DNA of 64,000 nt from Bacillus sp. BGMRC 2118 (GTDB taxonomy: Bacteria > Bacillota > Bacilli > Bacillales > SA4). The notes under the pieces were generated by a model. It was not told where the DNA came from, did not search any database, and saw only the letters and a list, made by a program, of their open reading frames with translations. Both the position numbers and the translations under genes were made by a program. The stretch covers positions 602,804 through 666,803 of the forward strand of contig VTTJ01000001.1 in the NCBI GenBank assembly GCA_008364785.1. The letters are read 5' to 3'. Below, piece by piece: positions 19,015-28,486 of the stretch. Position 1 is the stretch's first letter. Each line of letters begins with the position of its first letter.

Positions 19015-19659
19015 TTATTTATTAATAATATTTACAACTTGTTTCATTAAGATTGGTGAACTATATGCCTCGAAGGCAGAAGCAGCTAAAATAAATAGAC
19101 AAACAACAACTGCTACAGCCGTATATCTAACAAAGAACTGCATGAACGGCATGTTTGCCCGTTTTACTACTATTTGTCCGATTAATCTTAATGAGAAGGA
19201 AACTGATACCGTACCCATAATGATTAAAGCAGGAATTATTATTAAATTTTGTGGTAAAACCGAAACAAATGATAATAAGAAACCTTCCCACTTAAGCTGA
19301 TTTACAAGGAATCCAACTGTAAAGCCTACTACAATTCCTTTTAAAAATAAAAGTATTAAAATAACTGGAAGACCAATAATTGAAATTCCAAGTATCCACA
19401 TTAGTGCAACATATTTAATATGATGAAGGTAGCTTTGAATAAATACTTCATTTGAACTTGTAAGTTCTCCTTTAGAAACTTGTCCGAAAAAGCGGCTAAT
19501 ATATAAGTATAGGTCTGTTTTTTGACTGATACTCAAACTATTCACAACAATTGCTCCAAAAACAATACCCATCATAAATAAAACAGTGACAAATAAATAG
19601 ATTGAAGAGTGGTCTTTTAAGTGCTGCGTAATTGTTTGTTTCCATGAATGTTTCCGCAT
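19015..19659 (-). CDS. spoIIM: Stage II sporulation protein M
   Basis: A 214-residue protein with five or so membrane helices, needed with SpoIID and SpoIIP for septal peptidoglycan removal and engulfment in the mother cell. The N-terminus is cytosolic, and conserved parts include FGQVSKGELTSSNEVFIQSY and LQNLIIIPAL-like segments (FVSVLPQNL). GAGGATG precedes the ATG. In B. subtilis it also lies beside fur. Confidence 0.95.
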   Translation of the reverse strand: MRKHSWKQTITQHLKDHSSIYLFVTVLFMMGIVFGAIVVNSLSISQKTDLYLYISRFFGQVSKGELTSSNEVFIQSYLHHIKYVALMWILGISIIGLPVILILLFLKGIVVGFTVGFLVNQLKWEGFLLSFVSVLPQNLIIIPALIIMGTVSVSFSLRLIGQIVVKRANMPFMQFFVRYTAVAVVVCLFILAASAFEAYSSPILMKQVVNIINK

Positions 19660-19907
19660 TGTTCATCCTCCTATTTCGTTTCTGGAAAGTCTATATTTAC
19701 GGTTAATAGCGATGCTATATCTAATTTCCAGCTTATTATTCCTTTTATTAACCTCATGAGTGATCATGTTACATTCGTAATCTAGTAGTAACCCTTACTT
19801 GATTCTATGAGAAAAATTAAAATCTATGACCAAATACTAGAAGAAAATATTCCCACTTTTTGTATAAAATATGATATACTCTCCAAAAGCTTAGGAGTGT
19901 GAACAAT

Positions 19908-20468
19908 ATGAATCCGATTATGCTAGACTTCCCAACCGAATTTACAACAGATAGACTTCTTATTCGCTTACCTTTACCCGGAGACGGAAAGGCAGTACAC
20001 GAAGCCATTGTAGCTTCTAAAAACGAATTAAAGGATTGGTTACCCTTTGCACAAAAAGATCAAACTGAGGAAGAAACTGAAATCAACATTCGTGAATCGC
20101 ATGTAGAATTTTTAAAAAGAGAGGATTTAAGATTGCTAGTTTTCCATAAAGAAACTGGAGAATTTATTGCCTCTTCAGGGTTACACCGTATCAATTGGAA
20201 AATCCGAAAGTTTGAAATTGGCTACTGGATTGATACAAGGCATAGTGGAAAAGGCTATATGACGGAGGCTGTTCAAGGTATTACAGAGTTTGCCTTTAAG
20301 GAACTTGAGGCAAGACGTGTTGAAATTCGTTGTGATACTAAAAATAGTAAAAGCCGTGCTGTAGCAGAAAGACTTGGATTTGACTTAGAGGGAATTCTTC
20401 GTTATGACTCGTTTGATATGACAGGAACTGTATTAAGAGATACGTGCATATTTGCTAAAATTAAATAA
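19908..20468 (+). CDS. GNAT N-acetyltransferase, RimJ/RimL-like
   Basis: A 186-residue acetyltransferase of the RimJ/RimL/YdaF group, probably acting on a protein N-terminus or a small amine with acetyl-CoA. The family opening TDRLLIRLPLPGDG, the central EIGYWIDTRHSGKGYMTEAV (acetyl-CoA loop RHSGKG) and the closing NSKSRAVAERLGFDLEG are present. ATG 19908 is 10 bases from AGGAG; an in-frame GTG at 19899 is too close to it. Monocistronic. The substrate cannot be read from the sequence. Confidence 0.88.
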   Translation: MNPIMLDFPTEFTTDRLLIRLPLPGDGKAVHEAIVASKNELKDWLPFAQKDQTEEETEINIRESHVEFLKREDLRLLVFHKETGEFIASSGLHRINWKIRKFEIGYWIDTRHSGKGYMTEAVQGITEFAFKELEARRVEIRCDTKNSKSRAVAERLGFDLEGILRYDSFDMTGTVLRDTCIFAKIK

Positions 20469-20486
20469 GCCCCATACATTGGGGCT
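20468..20486. terminator. Convergent hairpin between GNAT gene and yqxK
   Basis: AGCCCCA-tacat-TGGGGCT is a perfect 7-bp stem between two converging genes. On the minus strand it is followed by TTATTTAATTTT. Confidence 0.6.
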
Positions 20487-21652
20487 CACTCCACATTCAC
20501 CTTGCCATATTTACCGCCTCCACCTTCTTGGAAGGAAAGTGTTCCATTTCTTGCTTTTATAATGGAAACTGCCACTGTTTCTGGTAAAAGGGATCGTAGG
20601 GCTTCTTCTGGTGCTTCATGAATAATATTCATTTCTGTTCTGAAATAGTCTCGAAGCTTCGTCATCGTCTTTTTCCCAAGTCCAGGTATGAATTCAAGAG
20701 GAACCTGATGGACATACGGGGGACGTGATGGGTTCTCTCCCGAATGGGTCTTTAACTCAAGTAGACGATCATACACACCTTTAATTACTTTACTCTTCCC
20801 GCAATTTGTACACGCTTCTGTTGGATCTTCTAAAATCGTTAAACAGTCATCACACGTTGTACGGTGATATTTACCTAACTTCGGATCTAGTCCGTAATTC
20901 GCTACAATTTGCCTACCTTCAGATTGATGAAGAGCTTTCCTTAGTTCTTCAAAGGATGGATGCTTCATTCTAATTTTTTGATATTCCCTACCTATCTTCG
21001 GCAATGAATGGGCATCAGAATTCGTAACAAAGCTATATCGATGCAATTCTTCAATCTGATCTGCCATACTTGTATCAGAGCTCAACCCAAGTTCAACAGC
21101 ATCAATATCATCAGGATGAAATACTTCCTCAAGAGTTGACGTCACACCTCGCCCATACAGACTTTTGTATGGAGTGAATATATGTGCTGGAATAAAGATC
21201 CCATTTAGCTCTTTCACCTTAGCTTGTAGGTTTCTTCCTGTTTCGTACATACGTTGGGAGCTTAACGTAATATTTTTCATTCGTTCTGACATCCACGAAG
21301 AGAACTCCAGCATCTGGGTAATGGTAGGAATGAATGCCAAGACATGAATCGGACCTTTACATTGTTCATCATAAATTTCAATTTCACTACCTAAGATGAG
21401 AGTTACGTGTTGGAAGCGAAGTCCTCCTTCTTCCAACTCAACCACTTCACCTGACTTCATAAGTGCCTGTAACTCCCCTATAACCTCTGGAACATGACAG
21501 TCTATTACTCCTATTAAGTCAATGCCCTTTACATTCGTTGATTCTTTTAAAATATTTTCAATGGTCAACGATCTCGCACCTGTAATTTTAACCGGCTTAC
21601 CTGAAGCTGTTCTTCCAATATGTATATGTAAGTCTGCAAAATACTCTTCCAT
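20486..21652 (-). CDS. yqxK: Endonuclease Q-like PHP-domain protein
   Basis: A 388-residue protein of the EndoQ family, which nicks DNA 5' of deaminated bases and abasic sites. The PHP metal site is DLHIHIGR at 8-15, VIDCHVPEV, and later GIFIPAHIFTP and FVTNSDAHSLP. A four-Cys zinc motif follows (CDDCLTI then CTNCGKSK), and the C-terminus has a helix-hairpin-helix (IPGLGKKTMTKL). B. subtilis annotates the gene at this place as yqxK. It overlaps the nudF stop by one base. Confidence 0.88.
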   Translation of the reverse strand: MEEYFADLHIHIGRTASGKPVKITGARSLTIENILKESTNVKGIDLIGVIDCHVPEVIGELQALMKSGEVVELEEGGLRFQHVTLILGSEIEIYDEQCKGPIHVLAFIPTITQMLEFSSWMSERMKNITLSSQRMYETGRNLQAKVKELNGIFIPAHIFTPYKSLYGRGVTSTLEEVFHPDDIDAVELGLSSDTSMADQIEELHRYSFVTNSDAHSLPKIGREYQKIRMKHPSFEELRKALHQSEGRQIVANYGLDPKLGKYHRTTCDDCLTILEDPTEACTNCGKSKVIKGVYDRLLELKTHSGENPSRPPYVHQVPLEFIPGLGKKTMTKLRDYFRTEMNIIHEAPEEALRSLLPETVAVSIIKARNGTLSFQEGGGGKYGKVNVE

Positions 21653-22206
21653 TACTTTTGCTCAACTACCTTTTTCATCTGTAAGTATTGAACTGCATAC
21701 GCTGTCTTCGCATCAAATATTCTCTGCTCATGTACTAGTTGGATAGCCTCGTCCAAAGATACTTCCATTACTTCAACAAATTCATCTTCATCTAACTCTA
21801 GTTTATTCTCTTTTTTAGTCAGTCCTTCTGCAATGTATAGATGAACAATTTCATCTGCAAATCCCGGTGATGTGTAAAAGGATATTACATGTGTAAGAGT
21901 TTCACAAATGTAACCCGTTTCTTCTTCCAGCTCTCTTCTCGCTGTATGTTCAGGCTCTTCTCCTTTCTCAAGCTTACCAGCAGGTATTTCAATAATTGAT
22001 CTCTCTAACGCCTTTCTATATTGCTCAACCATAATCACTTTACCTTCATTCGTAACTGGTATAACTGCAACCGCACCAGGATGTTTTACAATTTCACGAT
22101 TACTCGTTTTTCCATCCGGCAATTGTACTTCTTCTACAAGTAAGTCGATGACTCTACCTTGAAAAATGGTTTGAGATGATAGAGTGTTTTCTTTAAATTT
22201 ATTCAT
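21652..22206 (-). CDS. nudF: ADP-ribose pyrophosphatase, Nudix
   Basis: Hydrolyses ADP-ribose to AMP and ribose-5-phosphate; 184 residues from ATG 22206 (MNKFKENTLSSQTIF), with GAGGAGAG upstream. The Nudix box GKLEKGEEPEHTARRELEEE continues TGY and contains all the metal ligands. A longer in-frame reading to 22257 lacks a ribosome site. Translation is coupled to the EndoQ-like gene. B. subtilis has nudF at the same map position. Confidence 0.93.
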   Translation of the reverse strand: MNKFKENTLSSQTIFQGRVIDLLVEEVQLPDGKTSNREIVKHPGAVAVIPVTNEGKVIMVEQYRKALERSIIEIPAGKLEKGEEPEHTARRELEEETGYICETLTHVISFYTSPGFADEIVHLYIAEGLTKKENKLELDEDEFVEVMEVSLDEAIQLVHEQRIFDAKTAYAVQYLQMKKVVEQK

Positions 22207-22242
22207 TCTTCTCTCTCCTCGTTCTATCTTTTTCAAGCTCTT

Positions 22243-22250
22243 CATACATT
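22243..22250 (+). promoter_or_regulatory. Possible sigma-E -10 of the mciZ-like gene
   Basis: CATACATT closely matches the recalled sigma-E -10 CATACAAT and lies 31 bases before the TTG start. A good -35 14 bases further upstream is not obvious, so the call is weak; mother-cell expression is known for B. subtilis mciZ. Confidence 0.35.
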
Positions 22251-22280
22251 CTACCATAGTAAGTTAGGAGGGTGTGCGTC

Positions 22281-22466
22281 TTGAAGATCTACATAAAAGA
22301 ATCTAGTATTGCTTTAGTTGGGAAGTCGTGGGAAATAAGAGAGAAACTTAAAGAATATAGTAAAGATTATGTCACCATTTCTGATTGGATTAAGAATGAA
22401 CGAACATCACCGCAAAAACAAAGCAATGTAATACCCTTTCCAGTTAAGCATGTTAATTTGAAATGA
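22281..22466 (+). CDS. mciZ: MciZ-like inhibitor of FtsZ
   Basis: A 61-residue peptide from TTG 22281 (MKIYIKESSIALVGKSWEIR). The AGGAGG is 9 bases before this TTG; a GTG at 22272 overlaps it. The segment ALVGKSWEIREKLKEYSKDY followed by DWIK corresponds almost residue for residue to B. subtilis MciZ (VLVGKAWEIRAKLKEYG, DWI), a 40-aa peptide that caps FtsZ filaments in the mother cell, and its place after nudF agrees. Unlike the recalled 40-aa form it has about 20 extra C-terminal residues. Confidence 0.82.
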   Translation: MKIYIKESSIALVGKSWEIREKLKEYSKDYVTISDWIKNERTSPQKQSNVIPFPVKHVNLK

Positions 22467-22488
22467 ACCAGTTAACTACTGGCTCATT

Positions 22489-22803
22489 TCAATGAATGAT
22501 TCCCTCATTAATTTTTTCGAACACTTCTTCCATTGAAGAAATTCCTTTTATCTCATTACCTTCATCTGTCTGAATCGTCCATTCGTTATTCTCTAATGAT
22601 AGCTCATTGTTTTCATTTTTCACGTATGGACGATTCAACATAAATACTTTTCCATTTTTACGAATTGTATAGCCCATAAAGTAATGAGTGCCTTGCCCTT
22701 CCTCTTCATAAATACCGATATCATCTAAGTCATACTTCTCCAAGATTGATTCAAGTGAATGAATAAAATCATCGAGCAGTTGCTCTCTTTGTTTATATTC
22801 CAT
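22489..22803 (-). CDS. Conserved hypothetical protein (DUF5634-like)
   Basis: A 104-residue acidic soluble protein from ATG 22803 (MEYKQREQLLDDFIHSLESI), with AAAGGAG 9 bases upstream; the longer frame to 23016 is a non-coding extension through the promoter region. Features are EKYDLDDIGIYEEEGQG and MGYTIRKNGKVFMLNRPYV. It resembles proteins labelled DUF5634, but this is from memory. Function unknown. Confidence 0.7.
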   Translation of the reverse strand: MEYKQREQLLDDFIHSLESILEKYDLDDIGIYEEEGQGTHYFMGYTIRKNGKVFMLNRPYVKNENNELSLENNEWTIQTDEGNEIKGISSMEEVFEKINEGIIH

Positions 22804-22919
22804 AGAAAAGCTCCTTTCGGTTGTTTGACAGTAGTTTGTCCTACTGAGGGAAAAATACATTTTATAACTAATATTAATTGTAATTTTTGATATGATAAAA
22901 GTAGTACGGGAGGGATTAT

Positions 22920-23828
22920 ATGAATTATAGAACAATAGGTAACTCTGATTTGGTCGTAAGTGAAATTGGATTAGGGTGTATGTCGCTTGGGACCGAAAAG
23001 AGTAAGGCACAGTCAATCATTGACCGTTCTCTTGACTTTGGCATTAACTATTTCGATACAGCTGACTTATATGACACTGGTGTAAATGAGGAAATTATCG
23101 GCTCAGCAATTAAACATCGGCGTAATGATGTGATACTTGCAACTAAAGTTGGTAACCGGTTTGAACCTGGTAAAGAAGGCTGGAGCTGGGATCCCAGCAA
23201 AGAATATATAAAAAATGCTGTCAAACATAGTCTTAGAAGACTTGGTACTGATTATATTGATTTATATCAGCTGCATGGCGGTACAATTGAGGATCCGATA
23301 GACGAGACAATTGAAGCATTTGAGGAGCTAAAGCAAGAAGGAATTATCAGGTATTACGGCATCTCCTCGATTCGCCCTAATGTCATTCGAGAGTATATAA
23401 AGAAATCTTCCATTATCAGTGTAATGATGCAGTATAGCATCTTAGATCAAAGACCTGCTGAAGAAATCATTAACCTACTTTCTGAAAACAATATTAGTAT
23501 GATTGCAAGAGGCCCATTGGCTAAGGGACTGTTAACAGATAAATGGCGCAAGAAGATCTCTACGAACGGTTATCTACATTTATCAAATCAAGAATTAACA
23601 CAAAGCCTAGAACACATGCAACAAGCACTAGGAAAAAGGCCACTACAGGAATATGCACTTCGCTATTGCTTGTATCAGGATGCTATTGCATCCGTTATGC
23701 CAGGAGCAAGTTCTATCCAACAGGTGGAAGATAATGTTACATCTGCTTTATCTACTCCTCTAACGAAAGAAGAAGTCAATATAATTAATGACCTAATACG
23801 TGCAGATCAATATCAACAGCATAGATAA
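22920..23828 (+). CDS. yqkF: Aldo/keto reductase YqkF
   Basis: A 302-residue NADPH-dependent TIM-barrel oxidoreductase. The catalytic tetrad is visible: Asp in YFDTADLYD with Tyr50 region, Lys in ILATKVGN, and His in YQLHGGT. The cofactor end is IASVMPGASSIQQVEDNV. GGGAGG lies upstream of the ATG, a stem-loop at 23827-23851 follows. It is in the B. subtilis position between nudF and yqkE. Substrate unknown. Confidence 0.9.
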   Translation: MNYRTIGNSDLVVSEIGLGCMSLGTEKSKAQSIIDRSLDFGINYFDTADLYDTGVNEEIIGSAIKHRRNDVILATKVGNRFEPGKEGWSWDPSKEYIKNAVKHSLRRLGTDYIDLYQLHGGTIEDPIDETIEAFEELKQEGIIRYYGISSIRPNVIREYIKKSSIISVMMQYSILDQRPAEEIINLLSENNISMIARGPLAKGLLTDKWRKKISTNGYLHLSNQELTQSLEHMQQALGKRPLQEYALRYCLYQDAIASVMPGASSIQQVEDNVTSALSTPLTKEEVNIINDLIRADQYQQHR

Positions 23829-23854
23829 AGTGGTACTATTTGTACCACTTTTTT
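23827..23854 (+). terminator. Terminator after yqkF
   Basis: AAAGTGGTA-ctatttg-TACCACTTT followed by TTT; it also overlaps the stop of the converging GrpB-like gene. Confidence 0.8.
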
Positions 23855-24348
23855 GCTTTCTCATCCAATTCACGAATGAATTCACTTTTCCCATTATTAT
23901 ATTTATTAGCATCAAACATATGTTGCAATGCGAGATTTTTCTTTAACTCTTCATATTCCTTCGCTTCAGCAGGATGTTCAATTAAATAATCTCTGAAGGC
24001 TACATGCCTTGTTACTTCAGGATGATTAGCCTTGAATATATGAACATGGTGAGTTCTCACATCCCCTCCCTTTTGGAAGTAGCGACGATGTAAGATTCCA
24101 TTTTCTCCTTTTGGTTCATAACCAACCTCAATAAATTTACAGTTAAATTCATCCACTTTGTCGATGTCTTTCACTTCGACTAAAATATCAATGACAGGCT
24201 TTGCCATCATATTCGGTATAGCCGTACTTCCAATATGATGAATATGAACGACCTGTTCACCTAAAATAGAACTTATTAATTTTTCTTCAAAGGCATATAA
24301 GCTTTTCCACTTCTTTTGGTACGGAACCACTTCAATTTTCCTCATCAC
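23836..24348 (-). CDS. GrpB family protein (UPF0157)
   Basis: A 170-residue nucleotidyltransferase-fold protein of the GrpB/UPF0157 family. Diagnostic parts are EVVPYQKKW, HIHHIGSTAIPNMMAKPVIDI (split over residues 36-56) and KGGDVRTHHVHI, ending with YNNGKSEFI. The family is sometimes fused to CoaE, and its substrate is unknown. The start could be either of two adjacent ATGs. Confidence 0.87.
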   Translation of the reverse strand: MMRKIEVVPYQKKWKSLYAFEEKLISSILGEQVVHIHHIGSTAIPNMMAKPVIDILVEVKDIDKVDEFNCKFIEVGYEPKGENGILHRRYFQKGGDVRTHHVHIFKANHPEVTRHVAFRDYLIEHPAEAKEYEELKKNLALQHMFDANKYNNGKSEFIRELDEKAKKWYK

Positions 24349-24475
24349 TTTCCCTTTCTTTATTCATTTTTTGAATAACAAATTATTCTAGTACAATAAA
24401 TTAACAATCCTCTTCATGATAATTTGTACCTTTGGCAACCATACTATTTCTAGAACCATATTGGAGGTAATGATT

Positions 24476-25279
24476 GTGACTAAAATGCCATTAACAAGTA
24501 TTACGAGTGGAATAGGAATGGAGGTATTACCGGATTTATACTGTTTCCCTGTGCAAATTGTCAACATTATATTTATCGGTAAACCGGATACGAAGGAATT
24601 TGTACTAGTTGATGCTGGTATGCCAGATTCTGAAGATATGATATTAGCCGAGGTTGAAAACCGTTTCGGCCAACATGCCAAATGCACTGCTATTATCTTA
24701 ACTCATGGTCACTTTGACCATATTGGCGCCATACATTCGTTGATTGAAAAATGGAACGTTCCCGTATATGCGCACAAATTAGAAGAACCCTATCTCACTG
24801 GGAAAGAAGATTATCCCTCGCCTAATACTGAGGCAGAAGGACTTGTAGCAAAGATGTCTCCATTTTTCCCTAGACATAGTATTGATATATCTTCTTCTTT
24901 AAAAGTTTTGCCAGATGATGGATCCATTCCCGCCTTACCAAACTGGAAGTATATCCATACCCCAGGACATACACCTGGACATATTTCTCTATTTAGAGAA
25001 GAGGACGGTTCTTTAATTGCAGGAGACGCCTTCGTGACAGTTGAGCAAGAGTCGTTATATGAAGTTCTCACTCAAAAACAAGAACTTCATGGACCACCTG
25101 CCTATTTCACAAGTGATTGGGCAGCAGCATCTGATTCAGTCAAAATACTTTCTGAACTAAATGCTTCTGTTGCAATTACAGGACATGGGTTACCACTGAC
25201 CGGACAAGAACTAAAAGATGGGCTGACTGACCTAGCGACTCATTTTAATTCAACTGAGATCCCTGAAAACAGAAGGTAA
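24476..25279 (+). CDS. MBL-fold metallo-hydrolase
   Basis: A 267-residue metallo-beta-lactamase-fold enzyme from GTG 24476, which is 8 bases after GGAGGT; the ATG at 24470 overlaps that site. Metal motifs are THGHFDHIG, HTPGHTPGH, AGDAFVTV and a distal TGHG. The fold resembles glyoxalase II or quorum-quenching lactonases, but the substrate cannot be deduced. Monocistronic. Confidence 0.85.
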   Translation: MTKMPLTSITSGIGMEVLPDLYCFPVQIVNIIFIGKPDTKEFVLVDAGMPDSEDMILAEVENRFGQHAKCTAIILTHGHFDHIGAIHSLIEKWNVPVYAHKLEEPYLTGKEDYPSPNTEAEGLVAKMSPFFPRHSIDISSSLKVLPDDGSIPALPNWKYIHTPGHTPGHISLFREEDGSLIAGDAFVTVEQESLYEVLTQKQELHGPPAYFTSDWAAASDSVKILSELNASVAITGHGLPLTGQELKDGLTDLATHFNSTEIPENRR

Positions 25280-25280
25280 C

Positions 25281-25319
25281 AACAAGGCAGACACCACAGT
25301 TTTTGGTGTCTGCCTTGTT
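25281..25319. terminator. Bidirectional terminator
   Basis: AACAAGGCAGACACCA and TGGTGTCTGCCTTGTT form a perfect 16-bp stem between the converging MBL gene and yqkE. Confidence 0.85.
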
Positions 25320-25320
25320 G

Positions 25321-25572
25321 TCATTTATATTTATTCCAATCCAGCGAGCTTTCGTTCAATAGCTCTTCAAACGATTTATTTTTTTCTCGTAATCTAGCTT
25401 CTTCTCTTTTTCTAGCAAGTTCTTCTTCATTTTTACGCTCCTGGTCTTCACGAAGTGATTTTTGCTTAGCTTTTAGCTTCTCAACTAAATCACCTTGAAG
25501 ACGATCATGAAGAAGGAGTTTATCGTTTTCTACTTTACTCGTGGACTGTTGCTTGTTTCGTTTCTTCGCCAT
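25321..25572 (-). CDS. yqkE: YqkE-like charged coiled-coil protein
   Basis: An 83-residue, highly charged, helical protein (MAKKRNKQQSTSKVENDKLL, then Glu/Lys/Arg-rich repeats, ending SSLDWNKYK). The ATG at 25572 has AAAGGGTG upstream. The family (DUF3886/YqkE) ends in the same WxxYK motif. Function unknown. Confidence 0.82.
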   Translation of the reverse strand: MAKKRNKQQSTSKVENDKLLLHDRLQGDLVEKLKAKQKSLREDQERKNEEELARKREEARLREKNKSFEELLNESSLDWNKYK

Positions 25573-25750
25573 TGATTTCACCCTTTCAGATGAAATTATT
25601 ATATCAAAAAGCACTGCTAAATCAATAATTACGGACCTAAACGACTCATTTCGGCTCCTACTGGGCTACTTCCATCTCTTCCCTATCTCTTACTTTCATT
25701 GTATCTTAGTTTTAAACTAGGAAGTATCACCAGTTAGATCACAATACTGT

Positions 25751-26407
25751 TTAGAAACTATTCATTTTAACAGCTCCGTCTATGATTAGTTCTGTCCCTG
25801 TTGAGTTTTGAATGTCTTCCACTGTATAACCCTCTGCTACCTCTATAAGCTTTAACCCATTTTCCGTTACATCGAGAACAGCACGGTCTGTTATAATTCG
25901 ATTCACAACGCCTTTACCCGTCAGAGGAAGTGTACATTCCTTTAATATCTTGGGTGCACCATCACGGTTCACGTGCTCCATAATGACAATAATCCTTTGA
26001 GCGCCGTGAACAAGATCCATTGCCCCTCCCATACCTTTAATCATCTTTCCAGGAATCATCCAGTTTGCTAAGTCACCTTGTTCAGATACTTCCATTCCAC
26101 CAAGAATTGCAATGTTAATATGACCACCACGGATCATTGCAAATGATTCTGCACTGTTGAAGTATGCAGCCCCTGGTATGGCTGTTACTGTTTCTTTTCC
26201 TGCATTAATCAAATCAGCATCCACATTTTCTTCCGTTGGATAGGGGCCAATTCCTAGTAATCCATTTTCAGACTGCAGGACAACTTGTTTATCTTCTGAG
26301 ATAAAGTTTGCTACTAATGTTGGCATTCCAATTCCCAGATTCACGTAGTAACCATTTTCAATTTCTTTCTCTGCACGTTTGGCAATTCTTTCACGGATAT
26401 TTGACAT
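25751..26407 (-). CDS. scoB: 3-oxoacid CoA-transferase subunit B
   Basis: A 218-residue beta subunit of succinyl-CoA:3-oxoacid CoA-transferase, which moves CoA between succinyl-CoA and acetoacetate. The catalytic Glu lies in [14 protein letters not shown]. Also seen: [17 protein letters not shown] and [18 protein letters not shown] ([14 protein letters not shown]). It is the last gene of thiolase-scoA-scoB, starting 15 bases after scoA. Confidence 0.93.
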   Translation of the reverse strand: MSNIRERIAKRAEKEIENGYYVNLGIGMPTLVANFISEDKQVVLQSENGLLGIGPYPTEENVDADLINAGKETVTAIPGAAYFNSAESFAMIRGGHINIAILGGMEVSEQGDLANWMIPGKMIKGMGGAMDLVHGAQRIIVIMEHVNRDGAPKILKECTLPLTGKGVVNRIITDRAVLDVTENGLKLIEVAEGYTVEDIQNSTGTELIIDGAVKMNSF

Positions 26408-26421
26408 ATGTACCCTCCTTC

Positions 26422-27111
26422 CTATTGTTTCACCGTTTTACGTTCAATTCGTTTTTCTTGATTACCTATAATAAGTGCTTGAACATACACACTTGGTGTA
26501 TGAATTTGATCTGGTGCCAGTTCTCCTATTTCATAAAGCTCTTCTACTTCAGCAATTGTCACTTTCCCTGCAGTAGCAATCATAGGATTAAAGTTTTGAG
26601 CTGTTTTGTTATAAATCAAATTCCCCATTTTATCTGCTTTCCACTCACGAACTAAACTAAAATCAGCTGTGTAGGCTTCCTCAAGCAAATATTCTTTTCC
26701 ATTAAAGACTCTCGTTTCTTTTCCTTCAGCAATCGGTGTACCCACCCCGGCCGGTGTGTAGAAAGCCGGAATTCCCGCTCCACCTGCACGTATTTTTTCT
26801 GCTAACGTCCCCTGTGGAACTAACTCCACTTCAATTTCACCTAATAGCACCTGCCGTTCAAATTCTTTGTTTTCTCCAACGTATGAGCCAATCATTTTCT
26901 TGATTTGTTTATTTTTCATTAATAAACCAAGACCCCAATCATCCACACCACAGTTATTAGAAATAACCGTTAAATCTTTAACTCCCGTTTCAACAAGTGC
27001 GAGAATTAAATTTTCAGGGATTCCACATAAGCCAAAGCCACCAACCATGATTGTTGAGCCGTCTTTGATTTCCTTTACTGCCTCTTGAAAAGAAGTATAT
27101 AGTTGTTTCAT
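26422..27111 (-). CDS. scoA: 3-oxoacid CoA-transferase subunit A
   Basis: A 229-residue alpha subunit from ATG 27111 ([15 protein letters not shown]). The CoA-transferase signature [13 protein letters not shown] lies near residues 26-38 and [15 protein letters not shown] further on. GAGAGGTTAG precedes this ATG; the extended frame to 27159 overlaps the thiolase gene and has no ribosome site. Partner of scoB. Confidence 0.92.
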   Translation of the reverse strand: MKQLYTSFQEAVKEIKDGSTIMVGGFGLCGIPENLILALVETGVKDLTVISNNCGVDDWGLGLLMKNKQIKKMIGSYVGENKEFERQVLLGEIEVELVPQGTLAEKIRAGGAGIPAFYTPAGVGTPIAEGKETRVFNGKEYLLEEAYTADFSLVREWKADKMGNLIYNKTAQNFNPMIATAGKVTIAEVEELYEIGELAPDQIHTPSVYVQALIIGNQEKRIERKTVKQ

Positions 27112-27145
27112 AGCTAACCTCTCCTTCTGTGTAAACGCTTTCGAT

Positions 27146-28330
27146 TTATACGTTTTCAATCAGTGTAGCTACCCCTTGGCCACCACCAATACATAATGTT
27201 GCGAGTCCTGTTTTTGCATCACGCTTTTTCATCTCATGAATAAGTGTAACTAAAATTCTTGTTCCACTTGCTCCTATTGGATGTCCTAATGCAATAGCAC
27301 CGCCATTTACATTTAAAATATCTTTATTAAATTGAAGTTCTCTGTCTACTGCTAGTGATTGTGCTGCGAATGCTTCGTTTGCTTCAATTAATTCAATATC
27401 CGCTAATGACATAGATACCTTTTCAAGCGCTTTCTTTACTGCTGGTACAGGTCCTATTCCCATTGTGGAAGGGTCAACTCCAGCACTTGCATTTGCCTTA
27501 ATCGTAACTAATGGCTTAATACCAAGTGATTCCGCCTTTTCCCTACTCATTACAACCACAACTGCTGCTCCATCATTTATTCCAGAAGCATTACCAGCTG
27601 TTACAGAACCGTCTTTTTTGAAGGCTGGACGTAATCCGCCTAACTTCTCAGCTGAAGAGTTCGGCTTAGGATATTCATCTGTGGCAAATGTAATCGTTTC
27701 TTTTCTTGTTTTAATTTCGACAGGTACGATTTCATCTTCGAACTTCCCTGCCTCTATAGCTGCTACTGCTTTTTGCTGACTTAGCGCAGCAAATGTATCT
27801 TGTTCTTCTCTTGAAATAGAATATTGATCACAGAGATTTTCTGCTGTAATTCCCATGTGATAATCATTAAAGGCACACCATAAACCATCATGAATCATAC
27901 TATCTACAAGCTTTTGATCACCCATCTTAAATCCGTCACGTGCTCCTCTTAGCAGGTAAGGTGCCTGGCTCATGTTCTCCATTCCACCGGCAACAACGAT
28001 ATCTGCATCTCCAGCTATAATGGCTTGAGTTGCCAGATGAACTGCCTTTAATCCTGATCCACACACTTTGTTTATCGTCATGGATGGTGTTCCAACAGGT
28101 AAACCAGCTTCAATTGCCGCTTGTCTTGCTGGGTTTTGACCTAAACCTGCCTGCAGCACATTCCCCATAATTACTTCATCTACTTGATCGGCTGCTAATC
28201 CTGCACGTGATAGCGCTTCTTTAATGACAGTGGCACCAAGTGTTGTGGCCTTTACAGAAGCAAGTGAACCATTGAAGCTACCAATTGCGGTACGTACAGC
28301 ACTAACAATAACTACATCTTTTGTACTCAT
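27146..28330 (-). CDS. Acetyl-CoA acetyltransferase (thiolase)
   Basis: A 394-residue thiolase II, condensing or cleaving acetoacetyl-CoA. Active-site Cys in [12 protein letters not shown] (near 88), His in [14 protein letters not shown], and the C-terminal Cys in [15 protein letters not shown] precedes the ATG. With scoAB it activates and cleaves acetoacetate. The HMG-CoA lyase gene is divergent at 28487, so the region can route leucine-derived HMG-CoA to acetyl-CoA. Confidence 0.94.
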   Translation of the reverse strand: MSTKDVVIVSAVRTAIGSFNGSLASVKATTLGATVIKEALSRAGLAADQVDEVIMGNVLQAGLGQNPARQAAIEAGLPVGTPSMTINKVCGSGLKAVHLATQAIIAGDADIVVAGGMENMSQAPYLLRGARDGFKMGDQKLVDSMIHDGLWCAFNDYHMGITAENLCDQYSISREEQDTFAALSQQKAVAAIEAGKFEDEIVPVEIKTRKETITFATDEYPKPNSSAEKLGGLRPAFKKDGSVTAGNASGINDGAAVVVVMSREKAESLGIKPLVTIKANASAGVDPSTMGIGPVPAVKKALEKVSMSLADIELIEANEAFAAQSLAVDRELQFNKDILNVNGGAIALGHPIGASGTRILVTLIHEMKKRDAKTGLATLCIGGGQGVATLIENV

Positions 28331-28486
28331 TTTTTGTCCTCCTTATTAAACCTTCTAACTTATATTTACTTCTATTAAAGTGGCAAAATTCCTTTAATTT
28401 TGTCAACTTTTCTATTATTCTTGCTTTTCACATTTATATTTGAATAGAATAGGGTTAGAGTAATTTTTTGACAGGAGGTCAACAAC

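Noticed and set aside
19005..19018. 14-bp AT-only palindrome ATAATAATTATTAT
   Set aside because: It overlaps the last codons and stop of spoIIM in an AT-rich stretch; chance is enough to explain it.
22829..22846. CAGTAG-tttgtc-CTACTG inverted repeat between the DUF5634-like gene and yqkF
   Set aside because: Only 6-bp arms and no link to a clear promoter or T tract.
22804..23016. N-terminal extension of the 22489-22803 gene
   Set aside because: The added residues cross the divergent promoter region, and the strong ribosome site is at the internal ATG 22803.
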